64,000 bases of DNA from Maylandia zebra (Eukaryota; Chordata; Actinopteri; Cichliformes; Cichlidae). Positions 1 to 13,331 of this stretch are shown here, in pieces. Under the pieces are notes generated by a model. That model saw only the letters and a list, made by a program, of their open reading frames with translations, was not told the DNA's origin and made no database searches. The DNA lies in contig NC_135185.1 of assembly GCF_041146795.1 (NCBI RefSeq), positions 30,244,529 to 30,308,528 of the forward strand. Reading direction: 5' to 3'. A program made the position numbers and the translations under genes. The stretch's first letter is position 1. Each line of letters starts with the position of its first letter.

Positions 1-960
1 GCACCTTCACAGTGAAACGATTAGGTGTTATTCTCGCTGAGAGCGCCCACTAAAGATAAAAACACAACACGGAAACATTTTTGTAAAGCGTTCCTTCTGC
101 TACATTAATTTTTAGGGTTTCCCATTCTTCGCATGAGTCCAGCTGTATCACTAGTTTCGAGAAGATTTGCCAATTTAATTTTATTGTCTCCTGTCCCAGC
201 ACGGCTCTGAACTGGTTCCAAATATAGCCCAGGAGTAAGCCACTATCAAATTCATTGCACATTTAGATTTGATTAATATTTTAGACAAATCCCATGCATT
301 TATCATGAGACTGCCAATTTGGATGTGCCTTTCACCCCACTCCCAGGAGCTGCTCTTGATTACATACTGCAATTTATCATGGTAAATACAGCTTGCATAA
401 CATTCATGTAGATGTATTTCCCATGCAGGCAAATTGGTAACATAATAGATTACACACAGGAAAAATGGGAATCAGATCATACTCTAGAATAATATAATAA
501 TTATACTGATCAGAGGAGCTATAGCATTTACAGGGACTCAGTCTGTAGTTTAGGGGCATGAAAAACACACTTAAATCTGTCTATCAGGGGACATCATGCT
601 GTGGCAAAAAGTAAAAGACTGATATAGTGCCATTGAACACCGGACACATATCTTATTCAGAAGGAGCACTCTGTTCCACAGGCTCATAAAAATGTCTGGA
701 GTTAATAATGTGCGAGCCCAGGCTCTGTCACTTTCACTGGGAGATGCATTAAGGCGCTGATGGACACTTTATGGGGGAAACATGGGGCTGCATTCATAAG
801 ACTGGGCTCACATGAGCTGCTTCTCTTTTAGAGTCACCTTGTGTTCACATGCACGAGGCGACATGGCATAACAGCCCAGCCGTCTCTGTGATGGATACCA
901 CTCCCTCAGGAGACGAGTATATTAGAAGAGGGGGTGAAGGGGCGAGGCGGAACCTGTAAC

Positions 961-1045
961 AGTTTCCTTCCTCCTTCTCCTCCTTCTTTCTTTATTTCTT
1001 GTTCTCTGTCTCTCTCCTTCTCATTCTCTCCCTTCACTTTCATTC
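961..1045. repeat. Polypyrimidine (TTC/TCC-rich) tract
   Basis: An almost uninterrupted run of C and T, with blocks such as CCTCCTTCTTTC and TCTCTCTCC. It is a simple-sequence tract with no sign of function. Confidence 0.7.
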
Positions 1046-4000
1046 ACTGCAGGAAAAAGGAACATTGTCTAATGAGGATCTGATTCAAAATGACCCACCC
1101 CTCCCGAAAGAAAAAAAATCAAGAGAGGAAACATGTAAAATATGAAATCTTGAGGAAAACCAGTCAAGCTCAATGGGGGCACATTAAGCATGGTTTATGA
1201 CAAGACAAGATTTCTCTTTAGAGGGCGCTTTTGCCAGTCTTCTTTAGATGGACTGTGAATATTTATGGTTTTCTCTGTGTCCCTTTCTTCTGCTCCATTT
1301 TCCGCTCTATATTTAGGCACTGTGTCACTACATGGCAGATGCGCTATTTGTCAAGCACCCCCCCCACCACCACCACCTTTAGAGTCATCAAATTTCAAGA
1401 AACATAAAAGATAATTAGAGCTGAATATGCAGATATGTGTGTGCTGTTAATTGGCAAAAAAAAAAAGAGAGGGGGGGGAGCAAAGGTAAAAGCGATTATA
1501 GGTTTTCACATTTACCTTTTTGTATTGATTCTCCTTCACCTGTGTTTGATATCGGAGCCGACTCTGACACCGTGAACTTTCCTAAGGCCCATTAACCAGC
1601 TTTAATCATTTAAACACTTTTGAGAATTAATCAGCTTAATCCGATTGGCAGAGAAAGTATCAAACCACTTAATTTGATCTGGCCTAGCTGGCTTCTGCGA
1701 AGAAAGGGGGTGGGGGGGTTGAGGATTTAAGCGGCTTTTCCCACGTGACCATTCTGTGTGTTATTTCATGTTTGATTAAGCACTTTTGCAAGGTCTATGC
1801 CAGCAGAGCACCTCTGACCACAGAAACAGCCCATGGGATTAGTAAGAGGCAAAAATAAACCATACTGACTGTTAGTACTTGACAGATTGCTTAATTTAGA
1901 CATGTTTGTGTATTTACTGCACTGTTTCAGACCAACAGTCCTACTTCTCTTCATTACAAGTGTGAACTAGTTCATATTTGTGGTTATTTTACCGCCCATT
2001 TTTCTGCTCCCGGTCTTTATTGTAGACATTAGGTGCTGCGTGAGAAAGTCATCATGCACAGAGAAGTCAGTTCGAGGAAAACAGCAGGACTTCACTTCCT
2101 GCAGTGCCAGATTCAGGTGCAGGAGCAGGAGGAGGCTCTGCATATGGTGAAGGTTTTGGCAGGAACACAGATTGGAGCTCCTTCCAGCCCCGGAGGCATA
2201 ATGCAAGCCTCAGACTTGTGAACTCACAGAAGCGAGTAAAGCTGCAGGTAAATACTGCCTCATACTCACACCATATTCAGGGTGGAATGAGCTGGCCAGG
2301 AAGCACATAACAGAGTTGTGTCCTGTCATGGTCAGAAAAAAAGAGTACATTAATCTATGAAGGCCTCAGATAGAGATGTGTTCTTTTAAAGAAGCAGATA
2401 GCATTAAGACACAACACAAGCCCCCCTCTCCCCTTTTTTTTTGTTAAATAAAAGGTCCATTTATTTACCATAAAGTGACCTATCAGGCAAATTAATTTCA
2501 GCGAGCCATATTATAGAAATTTACTTTAGTATTTGTTGGGTTTGATAATAAATCCACATGGTGCAGAGCATTAAAGGAAATGGATTTACTGCCCTCTTAC
2601 ATCCAGAGAAAATGAAAATGAGCTTGACTCCCACGGAAGGTTGTCATAATGAAAAACATAATAGTCAGTGAATGCCAACATTATGAGAAGCAATTTCATT
2701 AAAGCGTTAGAAAGTTGCGGAGTATGTGACTTCTCAAGGTCCCTCCACAAATGTTCAATCAGAATATTAACAGTGTGTGTCTGGAAGCTGGCCCGCGTCT
2801 GCGTGCCGGCGCAGTGGGAATGGATGCGCTGGAAATCCCAAGAGACCCGCAGAGGCTTTTGGCTTTTGCAATTATCTAACACACAAATGCAATATGTGTC
2901 GAATTAGCTGAAAGCGCTCCATCAGGAGGGGAAAGGTCGGAGTTTGTCATCCACAATTTGAGACAGAATCACCACTTTGTGGCTCTACCCTTCACCTGCG
3001 AGCACGCTTCCCTTTAGTGGCGCATAACAAATGCAAAGTGTGCAACTTGGGAGAGATCCAGTCTGGAGTCGCAGCAGTTAACGTCACTTATAATTGGACT
3101 TCATCCAGCAGACGGAACCTGAATGAGGACAGTGGGGAGTTTCTCATCTTCACAGATCGCTGGCACCGGTACAGTAGCCAACTGTCCTCTAGAGAGAGAG
3201 ACGCACTGTGCAGATTAATGGCATCACTGTGCCTAGATTTGAAAACTTCCATTAATGGAACACCAATGATAATTTATTTGGACAGCAGAGCTGCTTCTCT
3301 GTGAATAATGAAGTGGCCTCAGGATCATTAATATGATGGATTTGCTCTAATGCAGTGATGCTGTGCCAGAAGTCCGAGCTGTGAAGGAAAAGACAACAAA
3401 ATAGAAAATCAAAAATCACAGCTTTGTTCATTGTTCGCTTGGATTCACAAAAAAAATGCTATTAAGTACTGACACTGCTTCTTTACAGGGATTTAAGGGT
3501 TTCCAAGAACCGATACCTCAGATGATTTTTTATTTGGATCTCTCCTAATGAACTACACACTGTTAATCCTTCTGAGTGTATTTGCAGGTATTCCAGGTGA
3601 TGAGTCAGCCAGGCATGACAGTGCGCTGTATGACTTGCAGAGATGTGGTTTTACTCACTGTTACTCTATCCCATCAGTCTAAAAAGGAGAATTACCAATT
3701 ATGCATGCCTGCCTCTGTCAGAGCTGCTGTCCCTCATTTGTCATGGGACCACCCAGCATATGTTACAGCTTTCCACTTTTTAAGATCATACACTAAAGCG
3801 TTTATTAAACAGCTCATGAATTAGCATTACAACTTCAATATGCTTCTGTGCAAAAGAGAGCTCAGACGAAAGCAGACTCCACCGTCTGTCAGGGGTTGTG
3901 GGACTCATGCGGAAGGGTTATAAATAGGTAATCGTTCAGGAGCGGCTGCAGGTTAAGGCAAGGGAGCTCGCTGAGGGCGGTAGTGACTCATTGCCCTGTC

Positions 4001-7000
4001 TCATTGCATCATGTCAGTTACCTGGTGTTTGCACCTGTCACTTCAACCCCACCTCAAAATCCCTGACTGAAGAACCTGCTGGAGGGCACATCACTGAAGT
4101 CTATTGATGAAATGATGAAATGAATGTGTGAAATGCAAAAGGAGTTACTTTCAGTGACGAGCCCAAAAGAAAATAATACTGGATTGTGCAGTTTTCCTCA
4201 GCTCCTCGGAGTGTTTTGGCATTTTAATCTAATTGCTAAGGCCCCACCCTCAGCACTCTTAAAGAGTGGACTCAATGCATTTTCATCTGAAAGAAAAGAA
4301 AAGTTATGAAACAGACAAACTGCATAGATCTAGGTGATCAGTAGTTGATGATTTGGTGTTAAGTGACTCATCTTTAACACAAAACCAAAGTTGCACAGAT
4401 TAAAATGCAAAAAGATCTTGTAGCACATACATAGATATTACTAATGAAGTTTAAGAAGGACTCATTTCTACTTTATCTTAACTAGCTGATCTCCTCGGCT
4501 CTATTACAGTGCTTTCATTTGATCAGGACTGTATTTAAGAAAATCGAATGCTTGGGTAGATTCAGTGTCCCAGATAAACTTTGTATTACAGCTTCTGTCA
4601 TATATATGAAATCTTTTGGTGTGCAGCAAACACTCAAACTAAAATGCTGATGTAAAGGTTGTCATAGATTTCATCACGTTCTGCAATCTAATGTAGCTGA
4701 AAGCCATATTCTGCCGGAACAAAAACTGTAAAACTAATTATTTCATTTCATGAAGCTTATATTATGCATGCACCGTAAAACTCCTCCACTGATTTGGATC
4801 AATAGCCACACACTCCCTAATGTTCCTCTTTAATGTTCTTCTCTGAGCTGTAATTTCAGGAGGGTTTATTATCTGAGCCCTGCCAGACTGCTGTGGCTGC
4901 CCTTATTTAAAAAGCTATTTTCAGCGCGCGCTGTCACTTTGGCTGGTGTTGTGACAAATAAACAATATAACCCAGGGATTCCTGTGGGTGTCAAAAGATC
5001 AGGATAGGACTACTTGTTTGTGAGCGCTAGCCAGCCTTTCATTTTCAAAAGCCTCTAATGCACCCGCAGGAGACGTGAGTCTTGTTTCCACAGGACGAAT
5101 ATGGCTTAACACCCTGCCAGAAATCCACGATGCTCTGCCACACGATCGTTTTCTGTGTCAATGACATCTGAGCGCCGCGCCACAGGATGTGCGTTGACTT
5201 GGACAGCCTTTTAAGAGAATCAGTGCACATGCGTGTAACCCCTGGGAGAAGACTGATCATCAGGATCTAAGATGAAGGAAGTGCTTTCTGTAACAGCTCA
5301 TCCATCGGAGCACTCTGGTCCAAGGCTCATTAAATGACCGGTCTCCTCTACTACATCATTTTGGTCATCTACCTCGCAACAGCTGTCTGCAGCAACAGAG
5401 CCCTGAAAAGCAATGTAAAGGGATCCAGCTGGTATTTGTCTTTTCAGTGAGGTCATGATCTTATTGCACATGCAGGATGCTGTAATTAGGACAGCAATAA
5501 TTAAGCTAATACGATGTATGTTGGCAATACGTTCAACACGACCCTGACACAGTTTGTGAAGAATTTTTTCTCACATAAGATAGAATGTCATTGGGAGAAC
5601 AATTACCGAAAGCTTCTGCACGAGCTGATGTGACTGTGGATGATATGTGACAACATGTCTGCACCATAATTGACATTGCTTTTCCTTGTTAGGCTGAAAA
5701 ATAGATGTCTAGCTGTGCATAATTCATTGAAATGCATTTTTTTTCCTGCATTCAAGGCCAGAGTTGCCACATCCAGTGTCTGTGTTGTTTATTCTCGACA
5801 TCAAGAGAGGAATGGAGGCGATCTGCAGGATGTAATGAGAACCTCACAACCACAATTGGAGCAATCAGAGCATGCTAAACCACAGAGGAGGTGTTGTTTT
5901 TTTCTTCTCCCGTTTGGTCCAAATTCTGAGCTGAAGATCCACGTTTGTGAATAAATATATGCCCAGAAGTCTGGCCCGTGCACCCACTTACAGATTTATT
6001 AAGGGTAATGGAAAATGAACTTGTGACTCCAGAGATGCTGGACACTAAAGTTAAGTCAGTTAAACACTAGGAACTTCTGGAAGTATACATATTTTATTGG
6101 CATATCCATATTTTATTGAAGTGCTCATTATGCTGAGTGATGGCTTTGATGGAGATTTAATCAGGTCCTCTTTAATCTCTCATTCATTTCATAATGACCT
6201 ATTTTTTCACATGACATTGAGCCAAAGGTGTACATGGTGTTTCATTGTGGCACTGCAAACTGTCAGGAAGAAAGTCTCATGTAGATTTTGGCTTTGCAAG
6301 CGAATAACACACACAGGGAGCTGCTGGATACTGATGTTTACTGATAGCTGGAAAACCCAGGGACTCTCCCTTCATTTTCAAGGACATTTTCAACTGAATA
6401 GAAGCAATTTGCTGCTGAGGTGCAGGATATAAAAAGTTATCTTAGTTAGATTTGTGATTTTTGTGCTGAATCAGTGATGTATTTCTAATTGAAATCACTG
6501 CTTCTGGTTTATGCCCATTTGATAGCGTTTTGCTTGAAATCACCTGACACAACGGCCAATAAGTTTAAATGATACACACTGAGAATCTAACATGATCACA
6601 GTGATGAGGCTCACATGTTGAATTTTAGCTGAGGTAATGCTTCCCTTGTTGACCATCTCATTTTACAGCATGCCAGTGTTAATTAGCACAGACCTTAAAG
6701 TATGTCCACGGCTCCATTGTGCATGCATTTAGCTGAACCTCAGACAGTTACTTAAAGTTAGTGCAAGTCTTAACAGAGAAATTGCCTGTGACAAATCCAA
6801 TCATGTTAAAACTAATAGTTGCCAAGGCAAGAAAGCCTGCAAACGCATTTGTTAAATTCATCCAGGATTTTAAAAAAGCAACTTTTTACTGGATTTCATG
6901 ATATTATTGTCACTCTGGGTAGTAACTTTGACCTATTAGATGTGAGGCTACTGTGTCGTTTCAGTACAGTGAATGTCTGCTTTCATTTTCATGAAGATCT

Positions 7001-7563
7001 ATTGCTATACTTGTTGAGATATTTCAATACCTGGGATATGAAAGATGGATGACACTTGCCAGTCTGAAAAGTCTAGCCAGTGTCAGAAGTGCCTTAAATC
7101 TGCAATCTTTCTAAAGACTGACAGGGGGGGTTGCTCTTCTGGTTTCAATTATAGTGGAAGTGGAAAAATACTCTCAGCTGGTCCAATCTGTGACCTCAGT
7201 AAACACTTTCCTGATCAGTTAATGGTCTCAAACACATTTTCTTAGAGTAAAAGGGGAGAATGAAGCAGGTTCCACTTTCCCACTTGACTGGCAAAATTAG
7301 GTTTAAATACATAGTTGAGCTAATACCTGCTAACATGTGCATATGTTTAGATTAGCCTCAAGTACTAAATAAAGTTACTGCACTCAGTCTTGATGGAGAA
7401 AGGAATGGCTGTAGTAAATTGCATGATCTTAATGAGTGTCTTGTACAATGAACTTAACACGGCCTGGTGATGTATTCACACTGCATGCACCATAAAGAGA
7501 TTAGCTAGTGTTACACAGTGCATAACCAAAAGCATGACAAATAGGGTGGTTTCCTCCTACAAG

Positions 7564-7597
7564 GTGTGTGTGTGTGTGTGTTTGTGTATGTGTGTGG
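7564..7597. repeat. (TG)n microsatellite, interrupted
   Basis: About ten TG dinucleotides followed by TTTGTGTATGTGTGTG. A short interrupted dinucleotide repeat. Confidence 0.85.
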
Positions 7598-10500
7598 TAC
7601 TCTATATAGGGGCCGATAGTTTCTTAAAATAGGTTGACAGTGTGACACCCAAGGTAACCATGGTTACTAAGGAAGAGGAAGGAGAGAGGGTGAACCTGTC
7701 GAGGAAACACATGGGTTTTCTGGGTTACTACAACTGATGCACCAGAAACGCCGCCATTATCACAATATTTTGACATATGTTTCCTACATCTGACATATTA
7801 TATTGCAGAAGTGTTGTATGTATATGCACAGATCTAATTTGGAAAAACGAACCCGTGCACACTGCAGCTGATGTTAAAACTACATCTACTAAATGTCATA
7901 GTTCCATGCAAATGTTCCAGTAACTGCAGGCTTGCTCGCCAAGTTGCATTGGCAAGCAAGCGTGAGAGAAACAGGAAATCACAGAGACAGCAGACGAGAC
8001 TTTTTTTTTCTTTCAGGTGTATTTGATCTTCATGACAAAGCATAATTTGCTTTGTTAAGTGATGAAATAATTGATTGTTCTGCACCAAATTATCAAAGAA
8101 AGGAAAATTAAAAGCTCTTACCCAAGGAGAAAGGACTGATATGATATTCCACTCAACACTCACAAAGTAATAGTGTTCATATGTGTGATGGCACCACTAT
8201 CCAAGCAACACTAGAGTCTCAGAATGATGAGAAGAGATGACAAAAAAGTACCATCTATTTCCACAAAAGTTTTCTTTTATTGTTATTCAGAAATCTTGTA
8301 AAGTAATAACTTTGAATTAGAATTAGAATTAAAGTGCATATTTAAATGTATTTAAAGTAGTTCAAAGTCCACATTTAAGTGAGATTATTACATGTTTTTA
8401 CTGATTTTTTTTTAACTTAGAGTAGCGCCTTTGTTACATAACTGATATTAAAATGCATATTTAGATATATTTAATGATGCTCTGAGTGCATTCCAAAAAG
8501 TAACAAGGCCACAAAGTTCTTCCAGTGATCCTCTAAACGATGGTGGTTGCATTGTGACCTTGTTTTTGCTCATTATTTTTGTTTTTCCCTCTCTCATTGT
8601 CCACTTCCTTCCCCAGTTTTAAAGTATGTGTAAGGAGCTCTTGCAAGTAATTGCAACACTGCTAAGTCCAAAGACTAACATCTTTAACCAGGCGGTCACA
8701 AAAAAAGTATTCCAGTTGGGCTGGTAAAAGTGGGACACTCCTGGTGATGCGTGCCTTCATATCGTCACTCATCAAAATATCCCAAATTCTGGAGTTGACG
8801 TGGTCCATGCCTGATGTTGTGCAACCATTCATGGAGTCCCCTGGGATTTGAGATTTTGAGGTTTCTGACATGTCAGGAGAAAGGTTCCCGGGCGATGGGA
8901 TGTATAAATGAAGAGCTGTGGCAGCGCTGTCTGTTCAGATTATCCATGGTCCTCCCCTCATGCAGATGAAGGTTGTGATTCAGTCATATTTCTCAATCTT
9001 GCGGTTCGACTGGAAGACATTAAATTGTTATAGAAATATATACGCATGGCTCTTAAACAATACGGATATGTCTGCTTTTACTGCCGATTAAACCCACTCC
9101 AATTATTAGCATCAAGAAAAAAAGATGACCATCGTTCACTTCCCATTATCCTGCTCTGAAGGAAAAGTGGTTACGCTGCTAATGGTCACTCTCCGGGGAC
9201 TCGTGCAAGGAGGAAAGCATCAAATCACATTAATCTGAACAGTTGGCTGGTCCCTTTGGGCCGGATGCTTGCAGATGGCAGAGAGCTGTGCGTGAGGTGT
9301 TTAACTTCTCTCAAGTTGACCCGAATTAACTTGCGTTTTTGCACTACTGACTTGAGGGATCAACAAGGCGATCCTGGATAGTGATTATTGTGAAATACAG
9401 CATCAGAAATGTGACAAATAATAAAGCTGGATCATGTGATTGTGTCTGGCTTTGACGCTGTTAGCACAGATCACCACCTTGCATATATATCAAAATCTCT
9501 CTTTGCCTTTTGTGCTGCGCCAACACAATCAAGTTTGTTGGCTTTATAAATGTTTCTATTTCCTCAAGTGTGACAATGCAGCCTCCTCCTCTCCACTTTT
9601 TTCTGGGTATCTGACCTTCAAAGAAAGCAGATGTGTCACATGAATGATAGAAAGACCTCTGCTTCTGACCTTTAAGTGATGCATGCCTCTGAGCAGTAAG
9701 TGATATTAATGGTTTTGTGCTGTTATGATGCACCAGGTTCAGATGTCACCTCAAGCCATTTAAGGTAGACTGTGCCATGCACCTGGACATGTCCTTACAT
9801 CTAAGGTCAATGGAGAATGCAACAGGCGTGGGTGGGTGATCAACAGTAGCTAAAAGGCTTTTAAACAGCCTGCTGGCCTTCATTAAAGTCTTTTGGCTAT
9901 TTCAGCCAGCCTTCACGGAGAGGTGCCGCTGATGGTGCCAGTAAATGGATAGTCTCTCAGTCTGTGCAGCAACAAACAAACTTCTAGCACATTCCTGCAA
10001 CGGAGCGAAACTCTGTTTAACAAATGATCACGTTAGCGCTCCCTCGTCCCTGAAATCTGAAACTAATTTGGTTTGATTGTAGCATTAACGTATCATGTGC
10101 TGAAGGGAACATTACAGGCTCGGTGAAGTTCCTGGGTCGTGATGTTCAATCAAAAGCCTGAAAAAAGCCCCTATCCCACCCCCAAACTGCTGCCTAATTA
10201 GAGAATAAAATCACAAAGAGATCCCTTTAAAATGTGCAACTTGCTTCCAGATTGTATCCTTTCTTTAATAGTAGACTAATAAATACAGTTTCTACTTTCA
10301 CTTCCTAAAGGGATGCATTCAGTGGCCATGGAGCAGTTACTGCTGATGATCCATTTTATGTACTATCACATAGTGCTTGATTAGGTGTAAAAACAGTGTT
10401 CCGGTTATTTAATTTGCCTGCAACTATGAAATCTACAATGAATCTCCTGCTGCTGGAAAGCACATTCTGGAGCAAGCAATGATTGTTTAAAGATTCACTG

Positions 10501-11496
10501 TGCCAATATGTTGTGTACAAGCTGGAATATGCAAATTGAGTGCAGCAGCTATCTCAAATAAAGCCCTGTCGGTATTAGAGGAAATATTCGCTTAAAGTAA
10601 GCACTATCTGTTTTAATATAGCATATTACATAGTAGTAAATTCATGCAACTATATTGAAAACCTACTAGAAAGATACGCCTTTATTGTAAACAGCAACAA
10701 TCACAAGGCAACACAGACAGTCTGACTAAGGAACGGTGGAAGAGGTAGGGTGATGACAAAAACCAAGGGCAAGTAAAAAGACATGGGTGAGAAATAATGA
10801 GCACAAGGGAAGCAAATTACAAAAGGATACAAAAAACATTTGTAAAACAATCATGGACACATGAGAGACGGACCCAGTGACCGGCAAGCCAAGGGTTTAG
10901 ATGAATGGCCAACAAAACGGGAGCAGGGGACAGAGGATTACAGGAGCATGGAGGGGCAGAGAAATAGCAGGGAAATCAGTGGGGCAGACTGCCCAGGGAA
11001 ATTTGTTAAACATGATATATAATTTGTTTTGGATACATCTAAAGGGTAATATTTGGTCTGAATATGGCCTCAGTGTATAAATCTATTCCCAAGCCAATCA
11101 ATTTCACAAAGGGCAAAGTTAAGGCTCTAGAGGTTAACATCAGAGCCAGAGGCAAATTTCAGTTGATGATGGCTTTTCCTTGTGGGGTCTCGTGTGTGGT
11201 CATTTTGATGGTTTCAGATGCATGTTGGCTGATCCTTTAATCACATCTCTGAAGAAGCTGCAGCAAATTTCCAAGTCAGCTTAAGTAATCGGGCAGATGT
11301 TTCAAATTTAAATAATTAAATTCTTGTCCGATATCATCAATGCTACACGCAATAACAGTCTTTTAAACATTATAAATTGCAATTGCTGCTTAGCTTTTCC
11401 AATGCCACTGGTTAGGTCAAGAGGCCTAATTATTAAATTATGAAATATTTATTTATTTAACTCTGCTGACTCATGACTCGTGACTCGTGCTCACCA

Positions 11497-12330
11497 CAGT
11501 TTTGGTCAGAAGTTTACATCAACTCATTATGGCAATGAACGTTATAGTAATTTGGGGCTTTAAATTATTTCTTTGAAGAGCTTTTTTCAGAGTGGAAGCC
11601 TACATCTTTAATGGCTTTGAAATACAAGAATTGGTTGCACAAGTTTGAATTTATTTCAGATTTTCTAAAAGACACACAGGGTTAAAAGTAGACATACAGT
11701 CTCAAGTATATAGATACACCCCCACTAATATTTGGTTAAATGACTCTTAGCAAGTTGCATTTCGACCAGATGTTTTCGGCAGGCATCAATAAGCTTCTGT
11801 GGTAGTTCTGGATATTTGATTACTCTTCTTAAAATTTGGTTGAGTTCATTTTACTTGGTTGGCTTCCTGGCAGTGATTCAGCCTTTGAGTGCAGCCTGCA
11901 AATTTTCACAACTGATTTGACGGCTCTGGGAGAAGCACTTCAGAAGCTAGTGTCAACCTGCTTTATCAACTGGAAAATCAGTTTTGTTTGGGATTCACTT
12001 CATTGTATCCAAGTTTCACCCTCTACCTGCTCATTTGAGGTGAGGCTAAAGTATTTGGAGGTCCATCCACTTTGTACAAAACAGATTCAGAGCATGATGT
12101 TACCAACACTGTGCTTCACAGCTGGTACGGTGCTTTTGGGTTTCAAAGCCTCACCTTTACTCCACCAAACATATCGATGTGTGGGGCTTCTATTTGTGTC
12201 TTCAGGATCAGATCTTGTACCAGAGGCCTGAGAATTTAACCGTTTTTAAAGTGTCTTAGTTTTTCCTGTGGACTGCACTTTTTTTCCTCATGGTGCTGTG
12301 CCTTTCTCCCAGTTTGGGCTGTTTATAGCA
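11497..12330 (-). mobile_element. Decayed Tc1-like (Sleeping Beauty-type) DNA transposon
   Basis: The left end begins CAGTTTTGGTCAGAAGTTTA, very close to the terminal repeats of Sleeping Beauty-type Tc1 elements. A second, related word (AAAAGTAGACATACAG) lies about 185 bp inside, as in an IR/DR end. Further in, the reverse strand around 12090-12180 reads as transposase fragments (TTVPAVKHSVGNIML-like) in the region that in Tc1 transposases precedes the second catalytic Asp. The reading frame is broken many times and no right terminal repeat was found, so the outer limit is approximate. It is a dead, 3'-truncated copy. Confidence 0.75.
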
Positions 12331-12460
12331 CTGGTCTTCACTCTTCATCTATTCCAGTCTTTTCTGGTTGTTCTGTCAGCCCCTGGTGTTTCTCTATCAT
12401 TTCAGTCTGCTCCTTTTTTCTGATGTTGCTGTCAGTTGCCACATCTTTTAACCTCCCCTG

Positions 12461-12640
12461 GTGTGGCTCAGGATCTAGAGCAGATTGTCTATTAACTGGA
12501 AGGTTGATGGCTTGGTCCCCGGCTTTTGTAGTCGGCATGTTAAAGTATCCTGAACCCTTGTGTGAATGTGTGAACGTAATGTTAAAAGTTCTTTGTTGTA
12601 GAAAAAGGCATTTGAATGAATGGCTTTGAGAGCTCAAATG
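12461..12640 (+). mobile_element. Decayed tRNA-headed SINE
   Basis: The head resembles a tRNA promoter: GTGTGGCTCAGGATCTAGAG (A-box region), then GGAAGGTTGATGGCTTGGTC in place of the B box. The body (TGTGAATGTGTGAA, CTTTGAGAG) matches the tail of the better-preserved SINE at 20432. Point changes throughout indicate an old copy. It is not a tRNA gene because no cloverleaf can form. Confidence 0.6.
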
Positions 12641-13331
12641 GAGTACCTAATCACATTCAATCTGCCTCTGTTAGAGCATCCCTAAATACGGCCTCACAAA
12701 TCTGGTTGTAGTATTTTTTTAATTACTCTAGAGTTCATGTTGTAGTTTATAGTAATGGTAAACTGTATTATTAGATTTTCTCCAATTCTTATTATAGCTC
12801 AGCTGTTTTTGAGCACCCCTGGTTTCGATGTATTAATAAACACGAAATAGCATCGAAATGAAATATGAAGTGCTTTATAGTTTAGTGAGTCTTTATTATG
12901 TATCCTGCAAAACACAAGCTGTCCACAGTATCACAAACAAAGACAAGTGATTTCTCATTTTAGTCGTATATAAAGCATTTATGGCTTTTGCATTAATAGA
13001 GAGAAGGCTGCTGTCACACGTGGGAACTCCCACTGTGACTCCCTGCTCAGAGGGGATGTTGAATTCAAAAGTCCAGGTGGAGACTGGCTTAGACGGCTGC
13101 TTGATTTGTTCTGTCTCACCTTCATAAGCAATTCCCACTGGGAGGAACTCACTCCCTTCCTACCTCTATCTCCCATTTATGCTCTATATTCAGAGCTTGT
13201 ATGTTGCTTTGCATTTGCTGCAGCCATGCTTTGCTTCACTTTCCTTGATTTTGCCAAGGAGTTCTGCTGACTTTTGAGAGCATTTCTGGTTGCCCCAGCA
13301 CTGCAACATCTGTTCTCTCATCTCTCATATA

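Larger units (their letters stand above)
1..11490. other. Gene-free interval downstream of rasgrp1 (distal part)
   Basis: No open frame here looks like an exon of a known family; the frames found are short, lack domain signatures and are not flanked by convincing splice sites. The sequence is mostly unique. It contains a polypyrimidine tract (about 961-1045), C-rich and A/G-rich runs (about 1354-1378, 1457-1480), a (TG)n run (about 7564-7597) and a 14-bp perfect palindrome (7654-7667). AT-rich, homeodomain-type words such as TAATCC and TTAATCA cluster around 1590-1650, as in many vertebrate conserved non-coding elements, but conservation cannot be judged from one sequence. Confidence 0.6.

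Noticed and set aside
1215..1229. CTCF-like word TAGAGGGCGCT
   Set aside because: The core matches but the 5' CCA part does not (12 of 15); too weak to call on its own.
2033..2310. Overlapping plus-strand frames
   Set aside because: Short, without domains or good splice sites; no evidence for an exon.
12338..12637. Open frames on both strands
   Set aside because: They overlap a decayed SINE and lack coding character.
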